A DNA stretch of 64,000 bases from the NCBI RefSeq assembly GCF_900116495.1, contig NZ_FPAY01000001.1, positions 558,001 through 622,000 of the forward strand, read 5' to 3'. Every line of letters begins with the position of its first letter. Within the stretch, counting starts at the first letter, position 1. This document shows positions 52,019-60,038 of this stretch, one piece after another. The notes below the pieces were generated by a model. That model was not told where the DNA came from, searched no databases, and was given only the letters and a program-made list of their open reading frames with translations. This DNA comes from Arthrobacter sp. ov118. Lineage in GTDB: Bacteria; Actinomycetota; Actinomycetes; Actinomycetales; Micrococcaceae. The position numbers and the translations under genes were made by a program.

Positions 52019-53229
52019 TACACTCGCTCCAGCAGCATGGCGGTGCCCTGGCCGACGCCGATGCACATGGTCGCGAGGCCGATCCTGGCGTCTTCGCGTT
52101 CCATCCGGCCCAGCAGGGTGATGGCGATCCGCGATCCTGACGAGCCGAGCGGATGGCCCAGGGAGATCGCACCGCCGTCGCGGTTGACAATCTCGGGGTC
52201 CAGGCCGAGGCGCCGCATGCTGGCCAGGGACTGGGTCGCGAACGCTTCGTTGAGTTCGACGGCGCCCAGGTCACCTACGCTCAGGCCGCTGCGCTTGAGG
52301 ACCTTCTGCGTGGCCGGGACCGGGCCGATGCCCATGATTTCGGGCTCGCAGCCGGCCGAGGCGCCGTCGATGATGCGGGCGCGCGGGGTGAGTCCAAGCT
52401 TCTGGATCGCGGCCTCGGAGGCGACGATGATGGCGGAGGCGCCGTCGTTGAGGGTGGAGGAGTTGCCCGCGGTCACAACAGAGCCGCCCGCGACGACGGG
52501 GCGTAGCCCGGCGAGCACGTCCATGGTGGTGCCGGCGCGGGGGCCTTCGTCGGTGTCCACCAGGGTCTCGCCCTTGCGGGAGGTGACGGTCACGGGGACG
52601 ATCTCGTCGGCGAAGCGGCCGGCGTCGATGGCGGCCAGGGCACGTTCATGGGAGCGGACGGCGAAGGCGTCCGCGTCCTCGCGGGAGATCCCGTCAACCC
52701 TCCCCACCTCTTCGGCCGTCTCCGGCATGGAGTAGGTCATCTTGCCGTCGCGGGACAGCTCGCCCTTTTTGAAGAGCGGGTTGGCGAACCGCCAGCCGAT
52801 GGAGGTGTCGAAGATTTCACCCGGCTTGGCGAAGGCCGTCCGCGGTTTCTCCTGGACCCAGGGCGCCCGGCTCATTGATTCGACGCCGCCGGCGACGACG
52901 ATGTCGGCAGCGCCGGACTTGATCATCTGGCTGGCCATGATGATGGCGCTGAGCCCGGAGGCACACAGCCGGTTCACCGTGATGCCGGGGATGTGGAGCG
53001 GGAGCCCCGCGAGGAGGGTGGCCATGCGCGCGACGTTGCGGTTCTCCTCGCCGGCACCGTTGGCGTTGCCGAGGATCACCTCGTCAATGCTGTCCGGATC
53101 GACGCCGGCCCTGGCCACGGCCTCGCGGACCACCAGTGCCGCCAGGTCATCGGGGCGGACGGCAGAGAGTGCGCCGCCGTAGCGGCCGACCGGGGTGCGG
53201 GCACCGCCAACAAGAAAAGCCTCGACCAT
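52018..53229 (-). CDS. paaJ: 3-oxoadipyl-CoA type thiolase PaaJ
   Basis: Cleaves 3-oxo-5,6-dehydrosuberyl-CoA and 3-oxoadipyl-CoA to give acetyl-CoA. The 403-residue product has the acyl-accepting Cys89 (VNRLCASGL), GGVESMSRAPWV, the ELNEAFATQ block, the catalytic His in GGAISLGHPLGSSG and the second Cys in MCIGVGQG. The ATG at 53229 has GAAGGGTG upstream. It opens the operon, whose promoter (TTGACC at 53323-53318, TAATCT at 53301-53296, minus strand) is followed by the PaaR-type operator. Confidence 0.95.
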   Translation of the reverse strand: MVEAFLVGGARTPVGRYGGALSAVRPDDLAALVVREAVARAGVDPDSIDEVILGNANGAGEENRNVARMATLLAGLPLHIPGITVNRLCASGLSAIIMASQMIKSGAADIVVAGGVESMSRAPWVQEKPRTAFAKPGEIFDTSIGWRFANPLFKKGELSRDGKMTYSMPETAEEVGRVDGISREDADAFAVRSHERALAAIDAGRFADEIVPVTVTSRKGETLVDTDEGPRAGTTMDVLAGLRPVVAGGSVVTAGNSSTLNDGASAIIVASEAAIQKLGLTPRARIIDGASAGCEPEIMGIGPVPATQKVLKRSGLSVGDLGAVELNEAFATQSLASMRRLGLDPEIVNRDGGAISLGHPLGSSGSRIAITLLGRMEREDARIGLATMCIGVGQGTAMLLERV

Positions 53230-53271
53230 GAGAACACCCTTCAACAAGAAAGCGGGGCCGGCAGCGAAATA

Positions 53272-53293
53272 ATTTACCGACCGTTCGTTCTAT
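53272..53293 (-). promoter_or_regulatory. Predicted PaaR operator, paaJFH unit
   Basis: TTTACCGACCGTTCGTTC (53273-53290) repeats the paaA operator core base for base. It sits directly after the predicted -10 box (53296-53301 on the minus strand), the usual place for a repressor. The thiolase start codon is about 45 bases further on. Confidence 0.82.
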
Positions 53294-53338
53294 AAAGATT
53301 ACACGGCGATGCAGAAGGGTCAACCGGCCGCCGCCGGG

Positions 53339-54013
53339 TTACGCGACGACGACGCCCAGATGCGCCGCGAGCAGCGGGGCAAGCAGGCTGAGCTGGTAGT
53401 CGTCGATCACGAGGCCTGCCAGGCTGCCCAGGCCGCTGATCGTGCGGAAGTCGGTGCTCCGGAGATCGAAGTCCTTGAGCCGGGCGCCGCTGAAGTCCAG
53501 GGTGCCGATGGTGCAGTTCTTGAGTGCGACCCGGGTGGCGATGCAGGAGCCCAGGTCCAGCTCGTTGATGATGCAGTCGCTGATCTGCACGTCGGTGAGC
53601 TTGGATCCGCGCAGGTTCACGTAGTCCAGCTTGCCGCCGTCGATCCGCACGGACTGCCAGCCGCTTTCATAGAGTTCCGCCGATCCCCAGCGGGGGTTGC
53701 CGATCTCCACGTCCCGCAGGCTGGACCGGGCGGCGGTCAGCACCGGGGCGTAGACCTCCGCCAGGAGGCAGTCACGGAACGTGGCGCCGCGCAGTTGGGT
53801 TTCATTGAAGGACACGCCAGCGAATTCGCACTCGGCGAAGACCGTGCCGGCAAGGTCCAGTCCGTCTCCCGACGCGCGGCTGTACCGCACGCCGTCGTAC
53901 CGAACACCCCGCCGGAAATCCGGCGCCAGATCATCCCGCAGCTCCCCCGGCCGGACCGGCGCGAGGCGCGGGGCGGTGACTCTCGCCTTGCCCGTGGGGG
54001 TAGGCCGGACCAT
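53339..54013 (-). CDS. Pentapeptide-repeat protein
   Basis: A 224-residue protein with imperfect A(D/N)LXX-type five-residue periodicity: LDLAGTVFAECEFAGVSF, TQLRGATFRDCLLAEV, GKLDYVNLRGSKLTDVQI, LDFSGARLKDFDLR. Such proteins form right-handed quadrilateral beta-helices. Some mimic DNA and shield gyrase, but no specific role is visible. The N-terminus is basic and Pro-rich (VRPTPTGKARVTAPRL). It lies upstream of the paaJ promoter region on the same strand, without evident linkage. Confidence 0.88.
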   Translation of the reverse strand: MVRPTPTGKARVTAPRLAPVRPGELRDDLAPDFRRGVRYDGVRYSRASGDGLDLAGTVFAECEFAGVSFNETQLRGATFRDCLLAEVYAPVLTAARSSLRDVEIGNPRWGSAELYESGWQSVRIDGGKLDYVNLRGSKLTDVQISDCIINELDLGSCIATRVALKNCTIGTLDFSGARLKDFDLRSTDFRTISGLGSLAGLVIDDYQLSLLAPLLAAHLGVVVA

Positions 54014-54190
54014 TAGAGCTGCCCGGCTTCCCGAATCGAGTCCGCCGGAGCATGGATGTACTGCGTGAGAGTGGTCCTTTGGTCCATGGCTTCGAGCCTA
54101 GCCCGTGGATCGGACAAGTTTCATCTGCACGTTTCACCAGAGGCCCGGAGCCCCGGAACACTGCGGAAGACACGCCAGGTGATTTGCCCC

Positions 54191-54220
54191 TTGAATTAGT
54201 AAGCATGCTTTGTGTTATGG
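54191..54220 (+). promoter_or_regulatory. Candidate csbD promoter
   Basis: TTGAAT (54191-54196) and GTTATG or TTATGG near 54214-54220 have a spacing of 17-18 bases. Between them lies the palindrome AAGCATGCTT (54201-54210) within TAGTAAGCATGCTT. The whole 54180-54240 stretch is AT-rich for this genome. The gap upstream (54014-54180) otherwise shows nothing recognisable. Confidence 0.45.
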
Positions 54221-54266
54221 TGTTTGGACGTTGAATTTCGACCGGAAACGAAAGGTGGAACACACC

Positions 54267-54443
54267 ATGGGTATCGGAGACAAGATTCAGAACGAAGCAG
54301 AGAACCTGGGCGGCAAGGCCAAGGAAGCTGCTGGTAACGCCACGGACAACGACCGGCTTCGGGCCGAGGGCCAGAAGGACCAGGTTGTGGCCGATGCCAA
54401 GAAGGTCGGCGAAGACGTCAAGGACACCTTCAAAAAAGACTAG
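54267..54443 (+). CDS. csbD: CsbD-family stress protein
   Basis: A 58-residue acidic/basic, Lys- and Ala-rich protein typical of the CsbD family of general stress proteins, whose biochemical role is unknown. It starts MGIGDKIQNEAENLGGK and contains AKEAAGNATDNDRLRAEG and the ending KKVGEDVKDTFKKD. AAAGGTGG precedes the ATG. It sits alone with its own probable promoter. The codon use is slightly less GC-rich than its neighbours, which is common for highly expressed short genes. Confidence 0.92.
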   Translation: MGIGDKIQNEAENLGGKAKEAAGNATDNDRLRAEGQKDQVVADAKKVGEDVKDTFKKD

Positions 54444-54590
54444 CCATTCGCTGGCAGGCGGCGTCGGACTTTCCTTGGGGGATGTCTGGCGCCGCTTTTT
54501 GCTGCCCGGATTAGTGCAGTTTTGGTCCCGTTCTTGTGCCGAGTCCTGCCTGCAAGAAGAATGGCCCCAACAGCCGACCAAGGGGACCGC

Positions 54591-55382
54591 ATGGCACGGA
54601 CAGGTGCAGACCACGGCAGGGCCGCCGACCGGGAGCCGAGCCAGGATTTCAGCAACGTGGACCTGAGCCAGGCCAGCGCCGCAGCCGGCGGTTCGCCGGT
54701 GTTGCGCGGTTATCTGGCAACGCCGGAGGGCGAGGGGCCTTTTCCGGCGGTCCTGATGATCCACGAAGCTTTCGGCCTCGATGGCATCACCGTCCGCCAT
54801 GCGGATCGGCTAGCGGCGGCCGGATACCTGACGCTGGCCGTTGACCTGTTCAGCGACGGCGGGGCCCGCAGGTGCCTCGTCTCCACCATGCGCTCGCTCT
54901 CCGCCGGAGAAGGCCGAGCATTCACAGACCTGGCCACGGCGCGGGCCTGGCTGCTGGACTCCGGCCGGACCACGGGCAGGATCGGTGTGATCGGTTTTTG
55001 CATGGGCGGCAGCTTCGCCCTGCTGCTGGCCAATGACGACTTCGATGCTTCGGCGGTGAACTACGGCAGGCTCCCGAAGGATCCCGATGCAGCCTTGGCC
55101 GGCGCCTGCCCGATCGTGGCAAATTTCGGCGGCAAGGACCGCACTCTGCCGGGAGCAGCGGCCAAGCTCACCTCAGTGCTCGACCGCCTCCACGTGGAGC
55201 ACGACATCAAGGAGTTCGAGTCCGCCGGGCACGCGTTCCTCAACGACTCGGAGGTGGGTCCCAGGGCGCTGCGCCCGCTCTTCCGCGTCATGGGCATCAG
55301 ACCGGATCCGGAGTCGGCCCCGGAGGCCTGGCGGCGGATTGAGGACCACTTCGCCAAGCACCTGTTGCGCCCGAGCACCTGA
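54591..55382 (+). CDS. Dienelactone hydrolase family protein
   Basis: A 263-residue alpha/beta hydrolase. The nucleophile elbow is GFCMGG with Cys137 instead of Ser, as in dienelactone hydrolases. The acid is probably the Asp of FGGKDRTLPG and the His is in AGHAFLNDSE. VLMIHEAFGLDGI and LAVDLFSDGG are family blocks. True dienelactone hydrolases act after chlorocatechol or catechol ortho cleavage; no such genes are nearby, so this may be a general carboxymethylenebutenolidase-like esterase. The ATG at 54591 has AGGGGA five bases upstream. Confidence 0.88.
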   Translation: MARTGADHGRAADREPSQDFSNVDLSQASAAAGGSPVLRGYLATPEGEGPFPAVLMIHEAFGLDGITVRHADRLAAAGYLTLAVDLFSDGGARRCLVSTMRSLSAGEGRAFTDLATARAWLLDSGRTTGRIGVIGFCMGGSFALLLANDDFDASAVNYGRLPKDPDAALAGACPIVANFGGKDRTLPGAAAKLTSVLDRLHVEHDIKEFESAGHAFLNDSEVGPRALRPLFRVMGIRPDPESAPEAWRRIEDHFAKHLLRPST

Positions 55383-55498
55383 ACATCCACGCACCTGAAC
55401 CGAAGTAACTCGCAGCAGGAGCCGCTCTGAGCCTCCAGCACAGCCCCTGCCGCGACTTACTTGGGTGAGCGAGCGCCTGACGTGAAAGCATACGGAGC

Positions 55499-56356
55499 AT
55501 GGTCCAGAAGATTGCGTACCAGGGTGAGCCCGGCGCCAACTCCAATATTGCGTGCATGCAAATGTTCCCCGACCTGGAGAGCGTTCCCTGCGCCAGCTTC
55601 GAGGACGCCTTTGAACTGGTGTCCGGTGGCGCTGCCGACCTCGCCATGATCCCCATCGAGAACTCCATTGCCGGCAGGGTGGCCGACATCCATGTGCTGC
55701 TGCCCCAGTCCGGGCTGCAGATTGTGGGCGAGTACTTTCTGCCCATCCACTTCGACCTGCTGGGCATCCCGGGCAGCACCATCGAGGCGGCCACCGAGGT
55801 CCACAGCCACCTCCACGCCCTGGGTCAGTGCCGGCGGCTGATCCGCTCCGCCGGCCTGCGCCCCGTGATCGCCGGCGACACCGCCGGGTCCGCCCGCGAG
55901 GTGCGCGACTGGAACGATCCCACCAAACTCTCCCTCGCTCCCCCGCTCGCGGCCCAGCTCTACGGTCTGGACGTGCTCGCCTCCGCCGTCGAGGATGATC
56001 CCTCCAACACCACACGCTTCGTGGTCCTTGCGCGGGAAAAGCCGCTGCCGGCCCGGGACGTCCTGTCCGGACCGGCAGTGACCAGCTTTGTGTTCCGGGT
56101 CCGGAACGTCCCCTCCGCCCTCTATAAGGCGCTGGGAGGCTTTGCCACGAACGGGGTGAACATGACGCGGCTGGAAAGCTACATGGTGGGCAATGAGTTT
56201 GCCGCCACCATGTTCATGGCCGACGTCGAGGGCCACCCCGAGGACCTGCCGCTCAGCCTGGCGCTGGAGGAGCTGGAGTTTTTCACCACGGAGGTGCGGA
56301 TCCTCGGCGTCTACCCTGCGGCGGAATACAGGTCCGCGCAGACGGCCGGCCGCTGA
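55499..56356 (+). CDS. pheA: Prephenate dehydratase
   Basis: Converts prephenate to phenylpyruvate in phenylalanine synthesis. The 285-residue product has the dehydratase domain (about 1-190) with YQGEPGANSNIACMQMFP, DLAMIPIENSIAGRVADIH and the TRF-type motif NTTRFVVLA. The C-terminal ACT domain with MTRLESYMVGNEFAATMFM is the feedback-binding site for Phe. No chorismate mutase domain is fused, as usual in actinobacteria. It stands between the hydrolase and the aromatic-degradation cluster, a biosynthetic gene beside catabolic ones. Confidence 0.95.
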   Translation: MVQKIAYQGEPGANSNIACMQMFPDLESVPCASFEDAFELVSGGAADLAMIPIENSIAGRVADIHVLLPQSGLQIVGEYFLPIHFDLLGIPGSTIEAATEVHSHLHALGQCRRLIRSAGLRPVIAGDTAGSAREVRDWNDPTKLSLAPPLAAQLYGLDVLASAVEDDPSNTTRFVVLAREKPLPARDVLSGPAVTSFVFRVRNVPSALYKALGGFATNGVNMTRLESYMVGNEFAATMFMADVEGHPEDLPLSLALEELEFFTTEVRILGVYPAAEYRSAQTAGR

Positions 56357-56392
56357 CCGTCTGACCGGGGCTAGACCTTGCGAGACGCGCTG

Positions 56393-58312
56393 CTACTTCG
56401 CGCTGTTCTGGAACTCGCGGACGCGCGTACCTGACCGCAGGAGCGGCGCGAAGAACGCGGCGAGCTCCGCCGTCGCCGTCAGGGGCAGCACGTTCGCCAC
56501 GTACTGGTCCGGACGCACCACCACGACGGCGCCGCCGCGATCGATCCCGCGCAGCTCGAAGATGTCCGCCTTGGGATCGGTGCCGTAGACCTTTTCAAGG
56601 TAGGTGAGCTTGAACGGCCCCACCTCGGGCTTGAACACCGCAGGAACGGCACCGATGTCGATGCCGGTGTGGTCCTGCTGGTAGATCACCTTCACGTCGA
56701 ACCATGCGTCACGGTCGGTCCCCTCAGGGGTGGCGGCGAGCGGCGAGTCCTGCGCGGTGGCCAGCCACGCGGCAAGATCCGTGGTTGGCGAGGGCGCTCC
56801 CGGCGCTGCCGCGTCCGCGAAGACGTAGATGCGCCAGCGGCCGTCCGCCGTGGCCTGGTGGCCGAGCTGGAGCGGATTGGTGTCGCAGACCCGCCGTACC
56901 GGCGCGGACTTGAAGCGCTTGCCGACCGGGAAACCGGAAGCCAGGTTCTGGTGCGTCGCCTCGGCGACGATCAACGACGGCGAGTACTCGGTCATGAATC
57001 CCGCGGGGAACTCGGCGGTGCGCACGTAGAAATCCTCGAGCTCGGAGGGGTTCTCAAACTCTTCGGGCTTCTTCGCCATGAGCGTTGACCACTCCTTGTC
57101 GAAGTCGATGAGGTTCTTCGCGACCACCTGGCGCTCGGCGGAGTAGGTGGAGAGCAGGCTCTCCGGACTGCGGCCCTCCAGCACGTGGCCGAGCTTCCAG
57201 CCGAGGTTGAAGCCGTCCTGCATGGAGACGTTCATCCCCTGGCCGGCCTTGGCGCTATGCGTGTGGCAAGCGTCGCCGGTAATGAAGACGCGCGGCGTGC
57301 GCGTGCCCAGCTCCTCCGGGAGGACGTCGTCAAACCTGTCGGTGAGGCGGTGGCCCACCTCGTACACGCTGTGCCAGGCCACGTTGCGCACATCAAGCGT
57401 GTAGGGGTGGAGGATCGCGTTGGCCTTGGCGATGATCTGCTCGATGGACGTGCTGCGCACCGCGCCCTTGTCGTCGGGGTTGACCTCGCCGAGGTCGACG
57501 TACATGCGGAAGAGATGCCCGCCCTCGCGCGGGATCAGCAGGATGCTGCCGCCGTCGTGGGACTGGATGGCGCACTTGAGGCGGATGTCGGGGAAGTCCG
57601 TGGAGGCGAGCACGTCCATTACGCCCCACGCGTGGTTGGCCTGGTCGCCGGCCATGGTGCAGCCGATCGAGGCACGGACCTTGCTGCGCGCGCCGTCCGC
57701 GCCCACGACGTACTTGGCCCGGACGATACGCTCCTGGCCTTCGTCGGGGCCGGCGGTGTGCGCCAGAGTGACAGTGACCGGGTACGCGCCTTCCCCGGTG
57801 ACCTCGAGGCCGCGGAATTCAAAGCCGTAGTCTGGCGTCATTCGCGCGGGCGAGTTCGCCATGAACTCGCCGAAGTAGTCCAGGACGCGCGCCTGGTTCA
57901 CGATGAGGTGCGGGAACTCGCTGATCCCCATTTCGTCGTCGACGGCGCGGGCCGCGCGGACGATGCGGGAGGCATCCGCCGGGTCCGGCTTCCAGAAGGC
58001 CATCTCGGTGATGTGGTACGCCTCGGCGGTGATCCGCTCGGCGAAGCCGAAGGCCTGAAAGGTCTCGACGCTGCGGGCCTGGATGCCGTCGGCCTGACCG
58101 ATGGCCAGCCGGCCGGCGCGGCGCTCCACGATCCGCGTGGTGATGCCGGGGAACTGGGACAGCTGGGCCGCGGTGAGCATGCCCGCGGGCCCGGTGCCGA
58201 CAATGAGCACATCGACCTCGTCGGGCAGCTGGGCGGGGCGATTGACGCCGACGCCGGCCGCCGGCTGGACTCGCGGGTCACCGGATACGTAACCGTGATG
58301 GTGGAACTGCAC
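56393..58312 (-). CDS. FAD-dependent aromatic hydroxylase, phenol 2-monooxygenase / 3-hydroxybenzoate 4-monooxygenase family
   Basis: A 639-residue single-component flavoprotein hydroxylase. The Rossmann motif is VDVLIVGTGPAGML (GTGPAG 39-44); the second FAD motif is VVGADGARSKVRASIG and the third is VFITGDACHTHSAKAGQGMN. A C-terminal thioredoxin-like domain (about 440-639) is typical of the phenol hydroxylase/MobA group, and its length also fits. By context it may hydroxylate 3- or 4-hydroxyphenylacetate to homoprotocatechuate, which the divergent operon then cleaves. 3-Hydroxybenzoate is an equally valid substrate by homology. No HpaBC-type two-component oxygenase is in the window. Confidence 0.9.
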   Translation of the reverse strand: MQFHHHGYVSGDPRVQPAAGVGVNRPAQLPDEVDVLIVGTGPAGMLTAAQLSQFPGITTRIVERRAGRLAIGQADGIQARSVETFQAFGFAERITAEAYHITEMAFWKPDPADASRIVRAARAVDDEMGISEFPHLIVNQARVLDYFGEFMANSPARMTPDYGFEFRGLEVTGEGAYPVTVTLAHTAGPDEGQERIVRAKYVVGADGARSKVRASIGCTMAGDQANHAWGVMDVLASTDFPDIRLKCAIQSHDGGSILLIPREGGHLFRMYVDLGEVNPDDKGAVRSTSIEQIIAKANAILHPYTLDVRNVAWHSVYEVGHRLTDRFDDVLPEELGTRTPRVFITGDACHTHSAKAGQGMNVSMQDGFNLGWKLGHVLEGRSPESLLSTYSAERQVVAKNLIDFDKEWSTLMAKKPEEFENPSELEDFYVRTAEFPAGFMTEYSPSLIVAEATHQNLASGFPVGKRFKSAPVRRVCDTNPLQLGHQATADGRWRIYVFADAAAPGAPSPTTDLAAWLATAQDSPLAATPEGTDRDAWFDVKVIYQQDHTGIDIGAVPAVFKPEVGPFKLTYLEKVYGTDPKADIFELRGIDRGGAVVVVRPDQYVANVLPLTATAELAAFFAPLLRSGTRVREFQNSAK

Positions 58313-58352
58313 GGGCTTTCCTCACTTCGTTGTGTGGCGGTCTGGCGCCGAC

Positions 58353-58406
58353 GGTGTTCGATAACAGCTGGTGTTCGATAATAGAATTATGCGTTCTATT
58401 ATTGAA
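58353..58406. promoter_or_regulatory. Operator-like repeats in the hydroxylase/hpa divergent gap
   Basis: TTCGATAATAGAA (58374-58386) and TTCTATTATTGAA (58394-58406) form an inverted repeat matching at 12 of 13 positions over a seven-base centre. GGTGTTCGATAACAG (58353-58367) is a direct copy of the left part 17 bases upstream. The stretch is strikingly AT-rich for this genome and close to the hydroxylase start, so it probably controls that gene. Confidence 0.65.
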
Positions 58407-58484
58407 TTGCTGCTTCGATCCAAAACTGTACGCCAGGCGTGACCCGGGTTACAAGTGCCTTCGAAAAACCCGGAAAAGCAGGGG

Positions 58485-58525
58485 TTGACGATCCGCGGCC
58501 CACGGGTCATAGTTTTCGTATACGA
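58485..58525 (+). promoter_or_regulatory. hpa operon promoter with GTATAC operator
   Basis: TTGACG (58485-58490) and CATAGT (58508-58513) are 17 bases apart, a fair sigma-70-type promoter. The palindrome TCGTATACGA (58516-58525) lies just downstream, followed by a related half, TTCGTACTCGA. GTATAC centres are common in GntR/FadR-type operators, and a GntR gene is second in this operon. AGGAG and the TTG start follow at 58540-58553. Confidence 0.6.
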
Positions 58526-58550
58526 TTTCGTACTCGATGAGGAGTAACTC

Positions 58551-60038
58551 TTGGAACTGGTCACCGACCGCACCCTGGCCGCGGCCCGCAAGGTCATCGC
58601 GGTACACATCAACTACCCCAGCCGCGCCGCCCAGCGGGGCCGCACACCGGCACAGCCGTCCTACTTCCTGAAGCCGTCGTCCTCCCTTGCCCTGAGCGGT
58701 TCCACCGTGGAACGCCCGGCCGGCTGCGAACTCCTCGGCTACGAGGGCGAGATCGCCCTGATCATCGGCAAGCCCGCCCGCCGCGTGAGCCTCGAGGACG
58801 CCTGGAGCCACGTCGAGTGGGTCACCGCCAGCAACGACCTCGGCGTCTACGACCTCCGCTACGCGGACAAGGGCTCGAACCTCAGGTCAAAGGGCGGCGA
58901 CGGCTTCACCCCGGTGGGCCCGGGACTGATCGCCGCGGACAGCGTCGACCCGGAAAAGCTGGCCATCCGCACCTGGCACAACGGCGAACTGGTCCAGGAC
59001 GACACCACCGGCGACCTCCTCTTCCCCTTCGTCCGGCTCGTGGCGGACCTGTCCCAGCTGCTCACCCTCGAAGAAGGCGACATCATCCTGACCGGCACCC
59101 CTGCCGGTGCCTCCGTCGCAAACCCGGGCGACGTCGTCGAGGTGGAAGTCAGCGCCGGTTCGTTCAGCACCGGCCGGCTCGCCACCACGGTGACGGAAGG
59201 CACCACGCCGTTCGCCGACTTTGGCGCTTTGCCCCAGACCGACGACCTGCAGCTGGAGGAAGCCTACGGCTCCCGCGAAGCTGCCGGGCTTGCGGCCCAG
59301 GCACCAGCGGCGCCGGCTGCTGTCCTGACCGCGGAGCTGAAGGCCAAGCTCGAAAGCGTCTGCACGGCCACGCTGTCCTCCCAGCTGCGCAAGCGGGGCC
59401 TGAACAACGTTAGCATCGACGGCCTCACCTCCACCCGGCCGGAAAAGCGGATCGTGGGCCTGGCCCGGACGCTGCGCTACGTGCCCAACCGCGAGGACCT
59501 GTTCAAGACCCACGGCGGCGGCTTCAACGCGCAGAAGCAGGCGATCGACTCCGTCAACGAGGGCGAGATCCTGGTGATGGAAGCGCGGGGAGAAAAGGGC
59601 ACCGGCACCATCGGCGACATCCTGGCCCTGCGCGCCCAGGTCCGCGGCGCCGCGGCCATCATCACCGACGGCGGCGTCCGCGACTTCTCCGCCGTCGCGG
59701 CGATGGACATGCCCACCTACTACTCGAATCCGCATCCCGCCGTGCTCGGCCGCCGGCACATCCCCTGGGACACGGACATCACCATCGCCTGCGGCGGCGC
59801 CACCGTGCAGCCCGGGGACATCATCGTGGCCGACTCCGACGGCATCCTGGTCATCCCGCCGGCGCTCGCCGAAGAACTGGCCGAGGATTCCATCGCCCAG
59901 GAACGCGAGGAAACCTTCATCGCCGAAATGGTGCAGCAGGGCCACAGCGTGGACGGCCTCTACCCGCTGGGCGCCGCCTGGCGGACCCGGTACGAGGAAT
60001 GGGCCGCCGCACGGGAATCAGGGCAGTCCGATGAGTGA
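58551..60038 (+). CDS. hpaG: FAH-RraA fusion, predicted homoprotocatechuate-pathway isomerase/decarboxylase
   Basis: A 495-residue fusion. The N-terminal half (about 1-230) is a fumarylacetoacetate hydrolase-fold domain of the HpaG type with GYEGEIALIIGK (metal-binding Glu pair), SNDLGVYDLRYADKG and DIILTGTPAGAS. The C-terminal half (about 265-480) is RraA-like, with LSSQLRKRGLNNVSIDG, GDILALRAQVRGAAAIITDGGVRD and the terminal DIIVADSDGILVIPP. E. coli HpaG instead has two FAH domains. The likely reaction is decarboxylation and isomerisation of 5-oxopent-3-ene-1,2,5-tricarboxylate. The start is TTG with AGGAG seven bases upstream. The GntR gene overlaps its end by eight bases. Confidence 0.82.
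   Translation: MELVTDRTLAAARKVIAVHINYPSRAAQRGRTPAQPSYFLKPSSSLALSGSTVERPAGCELLGYEGEIALIIGKPARRVSLEDAWSHVEWVTASNDLGVYDLRYADKGSNLRSKGGDGFTPVGPGLIAADSVDPEKLAIRTWHNGELVQDDTTGDLLFPFVRLVADLSQLLTLEEGDIILTGTPAGASVANPGDVVEVEVSAGSFSTGRLATTVTEGTTPFADFGALPQTDDLQLEEAYGSREAAGLAAQAPAAPAAVLTAELKAKLESVCTATLSSQLRKRGLNNVSIDGLTSTRPEKRIVGLARTLRYVPNREDLFKTHGGGFNAQKQAIDSVNEGEILVMEARGEKGTGTIGDILALRAQVRGAAAIITDGGVRDFSAVAAMDMPTYYSNPHPAVLGRRHIPWDTDITIACGGATVQPGDIIVADSDGILVIPPALAEELAEDSIAQEREETFIAEMVQQGHSVDGLYPLGAAWRTRYEEWAAARESGQSDE

Noticed and set aside
54591..55382. Dienelactone hydrolase as part of the aromatic pathways
   Set aside because: Neither the paa nor the hpa route needs a dienelactone step and no catechol 1,2-dioxygenase is present, so I gave only the family name.
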